This document shows, piece by piece, positions 55,982 through 63,527 of a stretch of 64,000 bases of DNA (position 1 is the first letter of the stretch; the number at the start of each line of letters is the position of its first letter). The notes under the pieces are model-generated. The model did no database searches, was not told the DNA's origin, and saw only the letters and a list, made by a program, of their open reading frames with translations. Origin of the DNA: Flavobacterium psychrophilum (GTDB lineage: Bacteria; Bacteroidota; Bacteroidia; Flavobacteriales; Flavobacteriaceae); assembly GCA_945862065.1 (NCBI GenBank), contig CAMAWT010000002.1:62001-126000 (forward strand), written 5' to 3'. The translations under genes and the position numbers were made by a program.

Positions 55982-56491
55982 ATGAAAAAAATAGCCTTAC
56001 TCCTAGCTTTCATCGGTATTTTATCACTTCAAAGTTGTACTTCGAATGATGATACAGCTGACAACGACACCATAAGTGAAGTTTTTGAACTTCGAAATGT
56101 AAATTTCAATTACAATTCAACCGATGGTTATACCATTTATAGAACACTTAATCCGCAAATTTATGCTTCAGATGTAATTTTGATTTACAGAATGTCGGGT
56201 ACAATAGATGCAAACACGCCCATTTGGCAGCAAATTCCAAGAACACTTTTTTTACCGCAAGGAGAATTAGATTACGATTTTGATTTCAGCAAACAAGATT
56301 TCACAATCTATGCTGGCGGCACCTATGATTTGGCTACCACACCAACTTACATCAACAACGAAACTTTTAGAATCGTCATTGTACCAGCTTATTTTTCAAA
56401 TAAAATGTCAGGAAAGGTTGACTTTTCAGATTACAATGCCGTAGTAAAAGCATTTAACATCAACGACAAAAAGGTCAAACAATTACAATAA
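55982..56491 (+). CDS. Hypothetical lipoprotein, 169 aa
   Basis: A 169-residue protein with a lipoprotein signal (lipobox LQSC, about Cys19). After an Asp-rich spacer the rest is strand-rich: FELRNVNFNYNSTDGYTIYRTL, DVILIYRMSGTIDANTPIWQQIPRTLF, and ETFRIVIVPAYFSNKM near the end. It resembles small flavobacterial lipoproteins without assigned function; I cannot name a family. It is divergent from DUF1543 and ends at a terminator. It lies between the two inverted MITE-like elements. Confidence 0.75.
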   Translation: MKKIALLLAFIGILSLQSCTSNDDTADNDTISEVFELRNVNFNYNSTDGYTIYRTLNPQIYASDVILIYRMSGTIDANTPIWQQIPRTLFLPQGELDYDFDFSKQDFTIYAGGTYDLATTPTYINNETFRIVIVPAYFSNKMSGKVDFSDYNAVVKAFNINDKKVKQLQ

Positions 56492-56507
56492 AATTTTTTA
56501 TCAATTC

Positions 56508-56536
56508 ATAAAAAGTCGCTTCATGCGGCTTTTTTT
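56508..56536 (+). terminator. Terminator of the lipoprotein gene
   Basis: AAAAAGTCGC pairs with GCGGCTTTTT (one wobble) over TTCAT and is followed by further T. Confidence 0.82.
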
Positions 56537-56550
56537 TGTGATTAATTTTC

Positions 56551-56693
56551 AGAAGCCAATCCAGCTTTCCATTTCAAGCTTTCTCGATAAAAGCTTTTTT
56601 TGTTTGGCACAAAACGAGCTCCTGACGTCGCTGTTTTGCACCAACAAAAAATAGCTTTTATCTTCGCAAGGCTTTCCATTTCAATCTGGGCTA
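56551..56693 (-). repeat. Long hairpin intergenic repeat, family B, copy 2
   Basis: The reverse complement of this 143-bp stretch matches 17365-17510 along its length. The inner arms (ATAAAAGCTATTTTTTGTTG and the start of the partner AACAAAAAAAGCTTTTAT) form a near-perfect stem around AGCGACGTCAGGAGCTC. Confidence 0.75.
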
Positions 56694-56858
56694 GGGGTGC
56701 TACTTTTCAATGAGAATTTATTTTAAACCAAGAAAAAAACTAAATAAAATTATTTTTTTGCCACAAATTTGAAAATATTAAAAAGATTAGTTCGGATAAA
56801 ATCTGTGAAATCAGTGGCAAAAATGGCTACAAATTTAATTTTTCATCAAAAAAAAGTT
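56694..56858. other. Gene-free stretch containing a family C repeat
   Basis: Part of the 560-base region without genes before terC. At 56759-56820 lies a GCCACAAATTT...ATCTGTGAAATCAGTGGC element related to 20489-20536. A 61-codon open frame (56769-56954) crosses this repeat and the next element and is not considered a gene. Confidence 0.5.
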
Positions 56859-57044
56859 GGTTCTATCATGAAATGTGTGGGTTGGGTTTCTAACAAATGT
56901 TTAAAAATAAAAAACGACTATTCAAAAATTAAAACCATTAAGAAACTATGGTAATTAAGCCTTAATGAAACTTAATATCTTAATGGTTCAAAAACAAAAT
57001 TTAATAAATTTAAATTGGGAAACCACACAAATGGTGGTAGTACC
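56859..57044 (+). mobile_element. MITE-like element, copy B (186 bp)
   Basis: Starts GGTTCTATCATGAAATGTG and ends AATGGTGGTAGTACC; the ends are imperfect inverted repeats (GGTTCTA / TAGTACC). It is the reverse complement of copy A with small indels. No clear target duplication is visible (left AAAAAGTT, right CATTAGTT). It ends ten bases before the terC stop codon. Confidence 0.72.
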
Positions 57045-57053
57045 CATTAGTTA

Positions 57054-57995
57054 TTACCTCTTCGTCTTCTGTAAAGAAACTACAATTCCAACACCCAAAG
57101 CCGCTGCAATAAAAGCCAAAGAAGCCCATTCTGGTAAATGAATATAATCATGAGCAATCATTTTGATACCCACAAAAGTCAAAATAGCAATCAAGCTGTA
57201 TTCCAAATAACTAAATCGTTCCAACATATTAGCCAAGAAAAAATACATGGATCGAAGTCCTAAAATAGCAAAAATATTAGAACTAAAAACAATAAAAGGA
57301 TCAGCCGTAATAGCTAAAATTGCGGGTACACTATCCAAAGCAAACAACATATCCATTACTTCAATAACCAACAACGCTACAAACAAAGGAGTAGCATGTT
57401 TCACGCCATTTATAGTTGTAAAAAAATGTTCCTTTTCAGTATGACTTGTAACCGGAATTATCCTGTTAATCATTCGATAAACAATCGACTTTTTTGGATC
57501 AAACTCATCATCATCATCATTACTAAAAAGCATTTTGGCAGCAGTAAACAATAGAAAACCACCAAAAATATAAGTCATCCAACTTACTTTGTTAATCAGT
57601 ACAACTCCAAAAGAAATCATCAAACCTCTAAAAATAATAGCCCCAATAATACCCCAAAACAAAACCCTGTGTTGGTATTTTTGAGAAATTTTAAAAGAAG
57701 CAAATATAACAGCAATAATAAAAATATTATCTACACTCAACGAAAGTTCAATTAAGTAACCCGTAATAAACTTCATTGTGGCTTCGATGGGTTTTAAATT
57801 CGTAGGATTATCAACTAGTGAATTTTGATACAGAAAATACATCACTCCAGAAAAAAGAAATGCAATTGCCACCCAAATTGCAGTCCATTTACCAGCTTCT
57901 TTTGAGTTTATTATATGAGGCGTTTTATTAAATACCCCTAAATCTAAAGCTAAGAATATTAAAATTGTAAAAATAAAAATGATCCAGACAGTCAT
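57054..57995 (-). CDS. TerC-family integral membrane protein
   Basis: The 313-residue protein has about eight to nine membrane segments and the TerC motifs SLSVDNIFIIAVIFASF (about residues 88-104) and ALDSVPAILAIT (about 220-231). The conserved Asp in VDN and LDS line the ion path. TerC relatives export manganese or link to tellurium resistance and metallation of secreted proteins; the substrate here is not evident. A charged loop (NDDDDEFDPKKS) lies in the middle. Its own promoter box is upstream. Confidence 0.9.
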   Translation of the reverse strand: MTVWIIFIFTILIFLALDLGVFNKTPHIINSKEAGKWTAIWVAIAFLFSGVMYFLYQNSLVDNPTNLKPIEATMKFITGYLIELSLSVDNIFIIAVIFASFKISQKYQHRVLFWGIIGAIIFRGLMISFGVVLINKVSWMTYIFGGFLLFTAAKMLFSNDDDDEFDPKKSIVYRMINRIIPVTSHTEKEHFFTTINGVKHATPLFVALLVIEVMDMLFALDSVPAILAITADPFIVFSSNIFAILGLRSMYFFLANMLERFSYLEYSLIAILTFVGIKMIAHDYIHLPEWASLAFIAAALGVGIVVSLQKTKR

Positions 57996-58013
57996 GATGT
58001 ATATGATTTTTTA

Positions 58014-58021
58014 CAAATATA
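58014..58021 (-). promoter_or_regulatory. -7 promoter box of terC
   Basis: The minus strand reads TATATTTG (exact TAnnTTTG), 18 bases before the ATG at 57995. Confidence 0.5.
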
Positions 58022-58066
58022 AAAGTTCTCGCTAGAAATTGAATTAAAAAGGCTTAAAAAAATCTT

Positions 58067-59668
58067 TTATTTTATACAAAATTTAAAATTTCTATCTGAT
58101 TCTATATTTTGTAATTTTATCAAATACATTCCTTTTTGATATTGTGAAACATCTATTTCAGTGGTTGTTGATTGTAACTGAAACGACTCCATTTTCTGAC
58201 CTAAAATAGTATAAATTGCTACATGACTGCCAATAAAATTTTCAGCTACATTAATAAAGATTTTATCTGTTGCAGGATTTGGAAATAAAAGTAATTCCGC
58301 TGTTTTGTTTTCGACAAGATTATTCAAATTGGGCTGTTGATAAACCCTAACGTAGTCAACTTCCATACTTGATTGACTGAAATTTGGTGTCACACTTGGC
58401 TCTATTGCAACGTTTAGCAAAATATATTGTTCCGCATCAAAGGGCCACGTATATTGGTTTTTTATGGCTGGATTATACGTTAAATGAGGAATGCCATCGA
58501 CAAAAAAACGAATTTTTTGATTGTCCCATTCCATGGAATAAATATGAAATTGGGTAGAAACCCCACTTTTAAATTGAGAATTTGTAATGTACTCTCCCAC
58601 AGATAAATTACCATTTACTGGATGATGTACCGCACTTGAAATAACATTCTGATTCGTTCCCCAATGTTCCATAATATCAATTTCGCCACAAGCGGGCCAA
58701 TTTTTGGTTCCATGGGAGGCTGTCCAATATCCTCCAGGTTCAATGATGTTTTTGCCAAGCATCCAAATTGCAGGCCACGTTCCTGCTCCTATTGGCAATT
58801 TAGCTCTCACTTCTACTCGTCCATATTTAAAAGCAAATTTTGAATTTAATCGTGCCGATGTAAATTGTTTGGTTTGACCTTGGTTGTTATATGCTTCTCT
58901 TTTTGCCAAAATGTTTAAAATACCATTTGATTGGTTTGCATTGACGAGTCTGTTTGTATAATGTTGCAATTCACCATTATACCAGCTACTTCCATTTGGC
59001 AACTGCGTTTGATGAAACCATTTAGAATCATTGACTGCTCCATTTCCATCAAATTCATCGCTCCAAACTAAATTTGTGTATAAACTTGCTGCTCCAGAAT
59101 AGTAAAAATCATCTATAAATGCCATTACTTGTGCGTTGTTGTTTTCACCATTTACTTGTATCACAACTTTACTAAAATCGTTTCGTTCGAGAGGATTTCC
59201 CGAATTAGAATCCAAATTGACATACGTATCAGTTGCAAAATCAAAGGTAATTACTTGCCATTGGTTCAAAACGATGGGTTTTATTATTTCGCATTGTGTA
59301 GTCCAGGGTGAGGCTAATGAACCATTTTGAAGTTTTAAAGAAATTTTATTGGTTTGGGAACCTGTAATTCCGCTTGACGGAACATAAATTTTTAAAGAAA
59401 ATGTACTGCTAGTTAGTAGATTATAATTAAAACCCGCATTGAATTGTACGTTGGCATACAAACCGCCAACATCAGAATATTTCAACACTTTAGATGACGT
59501 ATTAATTCCTGTTGCATATGGATTAATGAAGTTGGTTACCATCCCACAATCATCACCATACCAACTAGTAATGGTACTGTTACCCTCAAAATTATCTTGG
59601 GATATTTGCGTTTGCGAAAACATTAATTGGGTTATGAAAACAAAAAGTAGTAACGTTGGATATCTCAT
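58067..59668 (-). CDS. Secreted GH16 beta-glucanase with N-terminal binding module and T9SS type A sorting domain
   Basis: A 533-residue protein with signal peptide (ending LMFSQ). Residues about 22-200 form a binding module (DNFEGNSTITSW.., YATGINTSSKV.., IDDFYYSG) of the same type as in the proteins at 38037 and 49006. A GH16 domain (about 205-450) has the motif GEIDIMEHWG and WPAIWMLGK. The C-terminus (LLFPNPATDKIFINV, YQKGMYLIKL) is a T9SS sorting domain. It would cut beta-1,3-glucan outside the cell. The open frame to 59704 starts upstream of the promoter box at 59682, so ATG 59668 is used. It lies 15 kb from the main operon. Confidence 0.9.
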   Translation of the reverse strand: MRYPTLLLFVFITQLMFSQTQISQDNFEGNSTITSWYGDDCGMVTNFINPYATGINTSSKVLKYSDVGGLYANVQFNAGFNYNLLTSSTFSLKIYVPSSGITGSQTNKISLKLQNGSLASPWTTQCEIIKPIVLNQWQVITFDFATDTYVNLDSNSGNPLERNDFSKVVIQVNGENNNAQVMAFIDDFYYSGAASLYTNLVWSDEFDGNGAVNDSKWFHQTQLPNGSSWYNGELQHYTNRLVNANQSNGILNILAKREAYNNQGQTKQFTSARLNSKFAFKYGRVEVRAKLPIGAGTWPAIWMLGKNIIEPGGYWTASHGTKNWPACGEIDIMEHWGTNQNVISSAVHHPVNGNLSVGEYITNSQFKSGVSTQFHIYSMEWDNQKIRFFVDGIPHLTYNPAIKNQYTWPFDAEQYILLNVAIEPSVTPNFSQSSMEVDYVRVYQQPNLNNLVENKTAELLLFPNPATDKIFINVAENFIGSHVAIYTILGQKMESFQLQSTTTEIDVSQYQKGMYLIKLQNIESDRNFKFCIK

Positions 59669-59681
59669 CAGATTTTTTTTA

Positions 59682-59689
59682 CAAAAATA
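59682..59689 (-). promoter_or_regulatory. -7 promoter box of the T9SS GH16 gene, decides the start
   Basis: The minus strand reads TATTTTTG (TAnnTTTG), 13 bases before the ATG at 59668. Confidence 0.5.
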
Positions 59690-59753
59690 AGAAAATACAA
59701 ACAACTGATTTTTTTAATACCCATATAAAAACTATACAAACGTCAAAATAAAA

Positions 59754-59782
59754 AAAAGTGCCTTCGAATTGAAAGCACTTTG
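59754..59782 (-). terminator. Terminator of glnA
   Basis: AAAGTGC-C-TTC and GAA-A-GCACTTT form a stem with one mismatch over GAATT; on the minus strand a run of eight T follows. It lies 20 bases after the glnA stop. Confidence 0.8.
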
Positions 59783-59802
59783 GTTATAAATTTTTAAAAA
59801 TA

Positions 59803-60819
59803 TTACAATACAGATTTTACTGTTTTAATAATTCTTGCAGCAATTTTATAGGGATCTCCGTTAGATGCAGGTCTTCTGTCTTCCAACCAACCTTTCCAAC
59901 CTTTTTGAACTGTGATTAATGGAATTCGAATAGATGCTCCTCTATCAGAAACCCCATAAGAAAAATCATGAATAGATGCAGTTTCATGCTTTCCAGTTAA
60001 ACGTAAATCGTTATAAGCACCATATACTTCAATATGTTCTTTTGTTACAGGACGGAAAGCTTCGCAAATTCTTTCATAAGTTGCTTGGTCACCACATGTT
60101 CTCAATACGTTGTTTGAGAAATTGGCATGCATACCCGATCCGTTCCAGTCTGTATCACCAAGTGGTTTTGGATGGTATTCAATATAGTAACCATATTTTT
60201 CAGTCAATCTATCTAATAAATAACGAGCCACCCAGATTTCATCACCTGCTTTTTTAGCTCCTTTTGCAAACAATTGGAATTCCCATTGTCCACATGCAAC
60301 TTCTTGGTTGATTCCTTCAAAGTTGATTCCGGCTGCAATACATAAATCAGCATGCTCTTCCACTAATTTTCTTCCGTGCGTGTTTTTTCCTCCTACAGAA
60401 CAGTAGTACATTCCTTGTGGCGCAGGGTATCCTCCTACTGGGAAACCAAGTGGTAACAAGGTTTTGGTATCCATAATGAAATATTCTTGCTCAAATCCGA
60501 ACCAAAAATCTTCATCTTCATCATCAATCGTTGCTCTACCATTTGAAGGATGTGGCGTTCCATCAGCGTGCATTACTTCACACATTACTAAATATCCATT
60601 CAATCTTTGTGGATCTGGATAAATGGCTACTGGTACCAATAAACAGTCAGAAGAACCGCCTTCTGCTTGTTTTGTTGACGATCCGTCAAAAGACCAATTG
60701 TCAAGTTCTTCCAAAGTTCCTTTGAAGTTTTCGTGTTCTTCAACTTTGGTTTTACTTCTTAAATTTTGAGTTGGTTCATAACCATCAAGCCAAATGTATT
60801 CGAATTTTATCTTAGCCAT
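59803..60819 (-). CDS. glnA: Glutamine synthetase, type II (eukaryote-like, 338 aa)
   Basis: The enzyme makes glutamine from glutamate, ammonia and ATP. The protein has the beta-grasp N-terminal domain with WSFDGSSTKQAEG (about residues 43-55), the catalytic NGSGMHANFS (about 233-242) and SDRGASIRIP near the end. At 338 residues it fits the short GSII group rather than the 470-residue GSI. The longer open frame to 60852 (MKLITFKYLFF) would place the start at the promoter; ATG 60819 gives MAKIKFEYIWLDG, the standard start. No adenylylation loop of GSI type. Divergent from GSIII. Confidence 0.94.
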   Translation of the reverse strand: MAKIKFEYIWLDGYEPTQNLRSKTKVEEHENFKGTLEELDNWSFDGSSTKQAEGGSSDCLLVPVAIYPDPQRLNGYLVMCEVMHADGTPHPSNGRATIDDEDEDFWFGFEQEYFIMDTKTLLPLGFPVGGYPAPQGMYYCSVGGKNTHGRKLVEEHADLCIAAGINFEGINQEVACGQWEFQLFAKGAKKAGDEIWVARYLLDRLTEKYGYYIEYHPKPLGDTDWNGSGMHANFSNNVLRTCGDQATYERICEAFRPVTKEHIEVYGAYNDLRLTGKHETASIHDFSYGVSDRGASIRIPLITVQKGWKGWLEDRRPASNGDPYKIAARIIKTVKSVL

Positions 60820-60854
60820 AAAGAATAAATATTTAAATGTTATTAATTTCATTG

Positions 60855-60862
60855 CAAAAATA
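60855..60862 (-). promoter_or_regulatory. -7 promoter box of glnA, decides the start
   Basis: The minus strand reads TATTTTTG (TAnnTTTG) directly before the alternative ATG at 60852, leaving about 35 bases of leader to the chosen ATG. Confidence 0.5.
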
Positions 60863-61018
60863 ACAAAAATTTCTTTACTCCTATTTTTTTAGGGGGTATT
60901 TTTTTTAAATTTAATATATAATTGTTTTTACGTGGTATTTTAGGGGGTTAAAAATAAATTTTGGTGATAAATATCAATATTTTACAATATTTTACAAATT
61001 TCTATACATCTCTTTTCA

Positions 61019-61026
61019 TATATTTG
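61019..61026 (+). promoter_or_regulatory. -7 promoter box of the GSIII gene
   Basis: TATATTTG (exact TAnnTTTG) lies 43 bases upstream of the ATG at 61070. The 160-base divergent gap between the two synthetase genes contains the sequence TTTACAATATTTTACAAATTT, a TTTTACAA direct repeat (60980-60996) that could be a regulator site. Confidence 0.5.
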
Positions 61027-61069
61027 TAGTGTTCTTTATAAAATCAAACTTCATTTAAATAAAAAAGAG

Positions 61070-63259
61070 ATGTCAATTTTACGATTTCAGGCACTAAAAG
61101 ATGCCGCAAATAGAAAACCAATTAAATTTGAAGAATCTGGTAAAAAGTCAGTGCTTTTTGCTGCCAATGTTTTTAATGAAAAAGCAATGAAGCAATTTTT
61201 AACTTCAGAAGCTCATAAAGCGGTGAAAGATGCTGTTTTACATGGTTCAAAAATCGACAGAAAACTTGCTGAATATATTGCAATCGGTATGAAAGAGTGG
61301 TCTTTATCAAAAGGGGTGACGCATTATACCCATTGGTTTCAACCACTTACAGGCACAACGGCAGAAAAACACGATGCCTTTTTTGAAACTTCCTATGACG
61401 GTTCAGACCCAATCGAAAAATTTGGCGGAAGCCAATTGGTACAACAAGAACCTGACGCTTCTTCTTTTCCAAATGGAGGCATCAGAAATACTTTTGAAGC
61501 TAGAGGTTATACCGCTTGGGATCCAACATCACCTGCGTTTATATACGGAACCACTTTGTGTATTCCAACCGTATTTATTTCTTATACAGGTGAAGCATTA
61601 GATTACAAAACACCTCTTTTACGTGCTTTGAATGCCGTTGACGAAGCAGCATCTGATGTGTGTAAATATTTTGATAAAAATGTAAAAAAAGTAACGGCAA
61701 CGTTGGGTTGGGAACAAGAATATTTTTTGATTGATGCGGCTTTAGCAAATTCAAGACCCGATTTGGTGATGACTGGCAGAACGCTTCTCGGACATGCTTC
61801 CGCAAAAGGGCAGCAACTAGACGACCATTATTTTGGATCCATTCCTACAAGGGCACTGAATTTTATGCGCGAACTTGAAGAAGAATGTATGTTGCTGGGT
61901 ATTCCCGTAAAAACGCGTCATAATGAAGTAGCACCCAACCAATTTGAATTGGCACCCATTTTTGAAGAAACAAATTTAGCAGTTGACCATAATTCGCTGC
62001 TGATGGATGTAATGAATAAAATAGGTGAACGCCATGATTTTAAAGTGCTTTTTCACGAAAAACCTTTCAAAGGAGTCAACGGTTCTGGAAAACACAACAA
62101 TTGGTCTTTGGCTACTGACACCGGTGTGAATTTGTTAAGTCCAGGCAAAACTCCTATGAGTAATTTACAGTTTTTGACCTTTTTTATCAATACTATAAAA
62201 TCGGTAAATGATTACGAAGAATTACTACGAGCATCCATTGCAACTGCAACCAACGACCATCGTTTGGGAGCTAATGAAGCGCCACCAGCGATCATTTCAG
62301 TATTTATTGGACAACAATTATCGAAAGTTTTAGCAGAATTAGAAGGGGTTTCAACAGGTAAATTATCTCCAGAAGAGAAAACCGATTTAAAACTGAATGT
62401 GGTAGGTAAAATTCCCGACGTAATGTTGGATAATACCGATAGAAATAGAACTTCTCCTTTTGCTTTCACAGGAAATAAATTCGAGTTTCGAGCTGTTGGT
62501 TCGTCGGCAAATTGCGCAAATGCAATGACAACTTTGAACTCAATTGTGGCAAAACAACTGAAAGAGTTCAAAAAAGAAGTCGACCATTTAATTGATACCA
62601 AAGATTTAAAGAAAGACGAAGCCATTTTTAATGTGTTGAGAGAATATATTAAGGTAACCAAAAACATCCTTTTTGAAGGAGATGGTTACAGTGAGGCTTG
62701 GGAAAAAGAAGCCAAAAAACGCGGATTGAGTAATCACAAAACCACGCCAACAGCATTAAAAGCTAAAGTTTCTCAAAAAGCATTAGATTTATTTAACGAT
62801 TTAAATGTAATGAACCATGTGGAAGTGGAAGCTCGTTACGAAATTGAATTGGAAGAATATACCAAGAAAATCCAAATTGAAGGTCGAGTTTTAGGGGATA
62901 TTGCCAGTAATCATGTAATTCCGACTGCCATTCGATACCAAAATACGTTGATTGAAAACGTACGCGGATTGAAAGAAATATTTGGCACCGAATTTCAAAG
63001 TCTTGCCAAAGAACAAATTGTTTTAATCAAAGAAATTTCTTTGCATATTGAAGGAATTATTACCAACGTGGATGAAATGACGGCTGCAAGAAAAAAAGCA
63101 AACGCACTAACCGATGGTCAAAAAATGGCAGAATCATATTGTGATAAAGTGAAGCCTTATTTTGAAATCATTCGGGAACATTGTGATAAACTAGAGTTAT
63201 TGGTTGACGACGAAATTTGGACGCTCACCAAATACCGCGAACTACTTTTCACTCGATAA
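61070..63259 (+). CDS. glnN: Glutamine synthetase, type III
   Basis: The 729-residue protein is the length of GSIII, a dodecameric glutamine synthetase common in Bacteroidetes and cyanobacteria. It has GWEQEYFLID (metal-binding Glu, about residue 220), RHNEVAPNQFELAPIFEE (about 280), NGSGKHNNWSLAT (about 340) and DRNRTSPFAF with FEFRAVGSSAN. The C-terminal third is helical and specific to GSIII. It lies divergent to a GSII gene, so ammonium assimilation has two enzymes with a shared control region. Confidence 0.95.
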   Translation: MSILRFQALKDAANRKPIKFEESGKKSVLFAANVFNEKAMKQFLTSEAHKAVKDAVLHGSKIDRKLAEYIAIGMKEWSLSKGVTHYTHWFQPLTGTTAEKHDAFFETSYDGSDPIEKFGGSQLVQQEPDASSFPNGGIRNTFEARGYTAWDPTSPAFIYGTTLCIPTVFISYTGEALDYKTPLLRALNAVDEAASDVCKYFDKNVKKVTATLGWEQEYFLIDAALANSRPDLVMTGRTLLGHASAKGQQLDDHYFGSIPTRALNFMRELEEECMLLGIPVKTRHNEVAPNQFELAPIFEETNLAVDHNSLLMDVMNKIGERHDFKVLFHEKPFKGVNGSGKHNNWSLATDTGVNLLSPGKTPMSNLQFLTFFINTIKSVNDYEELLRASIATATNDHRLGANEAPPAIISVFIGQQLSKVLAELEGVSTGKLSPEEKTDLKLNVVGKIPDVMLDNTDRNRTSPFAFTGNKFEFRAVGSSANCANAMTTLNSIVAKQLKEFKKEVDHLIDTKDLKKDEAIFNVLREYIKVTKNILFEGDGYSEAWEKEAKKRGLSNHKTTPTALKAKVSQKALDLFNDLNVMNHVEVEARYEIELEEYTKKIQIEGRVLGDIASNHVIPTAIRYQNTLIENVRGLKEIFGTEFQSLAKEQIVLIKEISLHIEGIITNVDEMTAARKKANALTDGQKMAESYCDKVKPYFEIIREHCDKLELLVDDEIWTLTKYRELLFTR

Positions 63260-63263
63260 ACAG

Positions 63264-63290
63264 CAAAGCCATTGAATTTTCAGTGGCTTT
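63264..63290 (+). terminator. Terminator of the GSIII gene
   Basis: AAAGCCA-T-TGAA region pairs with CAG-TGGCTTT over a T-rich loop, followed by GTTATTT. Stem of seven G/C-containing pairs, moderate tail. Confidence 0.65.
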
Positions 63291-63299
63291 GTTATTTGG

Positions 63300-63417
63300 G
63301 CATGCCGGCAATTGCCACTTAGACACCGCATAGAGGCAATTGCCGTCGGGCTTTCGGCTATATCTTTTGCTCCGCTGCGCTGCACAAAAGGATACCGCCT
63401 CTATCCCTCATGCAAAC
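63300..63417 (-). repeat. Dispersed flavobacterial repeat, family D, second copy
   Basis: On the minus strand: GCATGAGGGATAGAGGCGGT, ATCCTTTTGTGCAGCGCAGC, then GAAAGCCCGACGGCAATTGC, a hairpin with GGCAATTGCCTC and GTGGCAATTGCC, and GCATGCCC. Order and several words agree with 30898-31055, though the middle differs. No gene lies in 63260-63527. Confidence 0.65.
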
Positions 63418-63527
63418 CCCGTTCCAATTTACAAATTGTAATTTAATGTAATAAAAAACTAAAATACGCACCATTCCAATAAAAAACATTTATTTTCGTT
63501 ACATATTATGACATTAGATTTATAAAA

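Noticed and set aside
56769..56954. 61-codon plus-strand open frame before terC
   Set aside because: It crosses a family C repeat and copy B of the MITE-like element; the matching frame is not kept in copy A.
54611..57044. Composite transposon or genomic island between the inverted elements
   Set aside because: No transposase, no cargo typical of islands and no composition change; the genes inside are ordinary. The elements alone are better seen as small non-autonomous copies.
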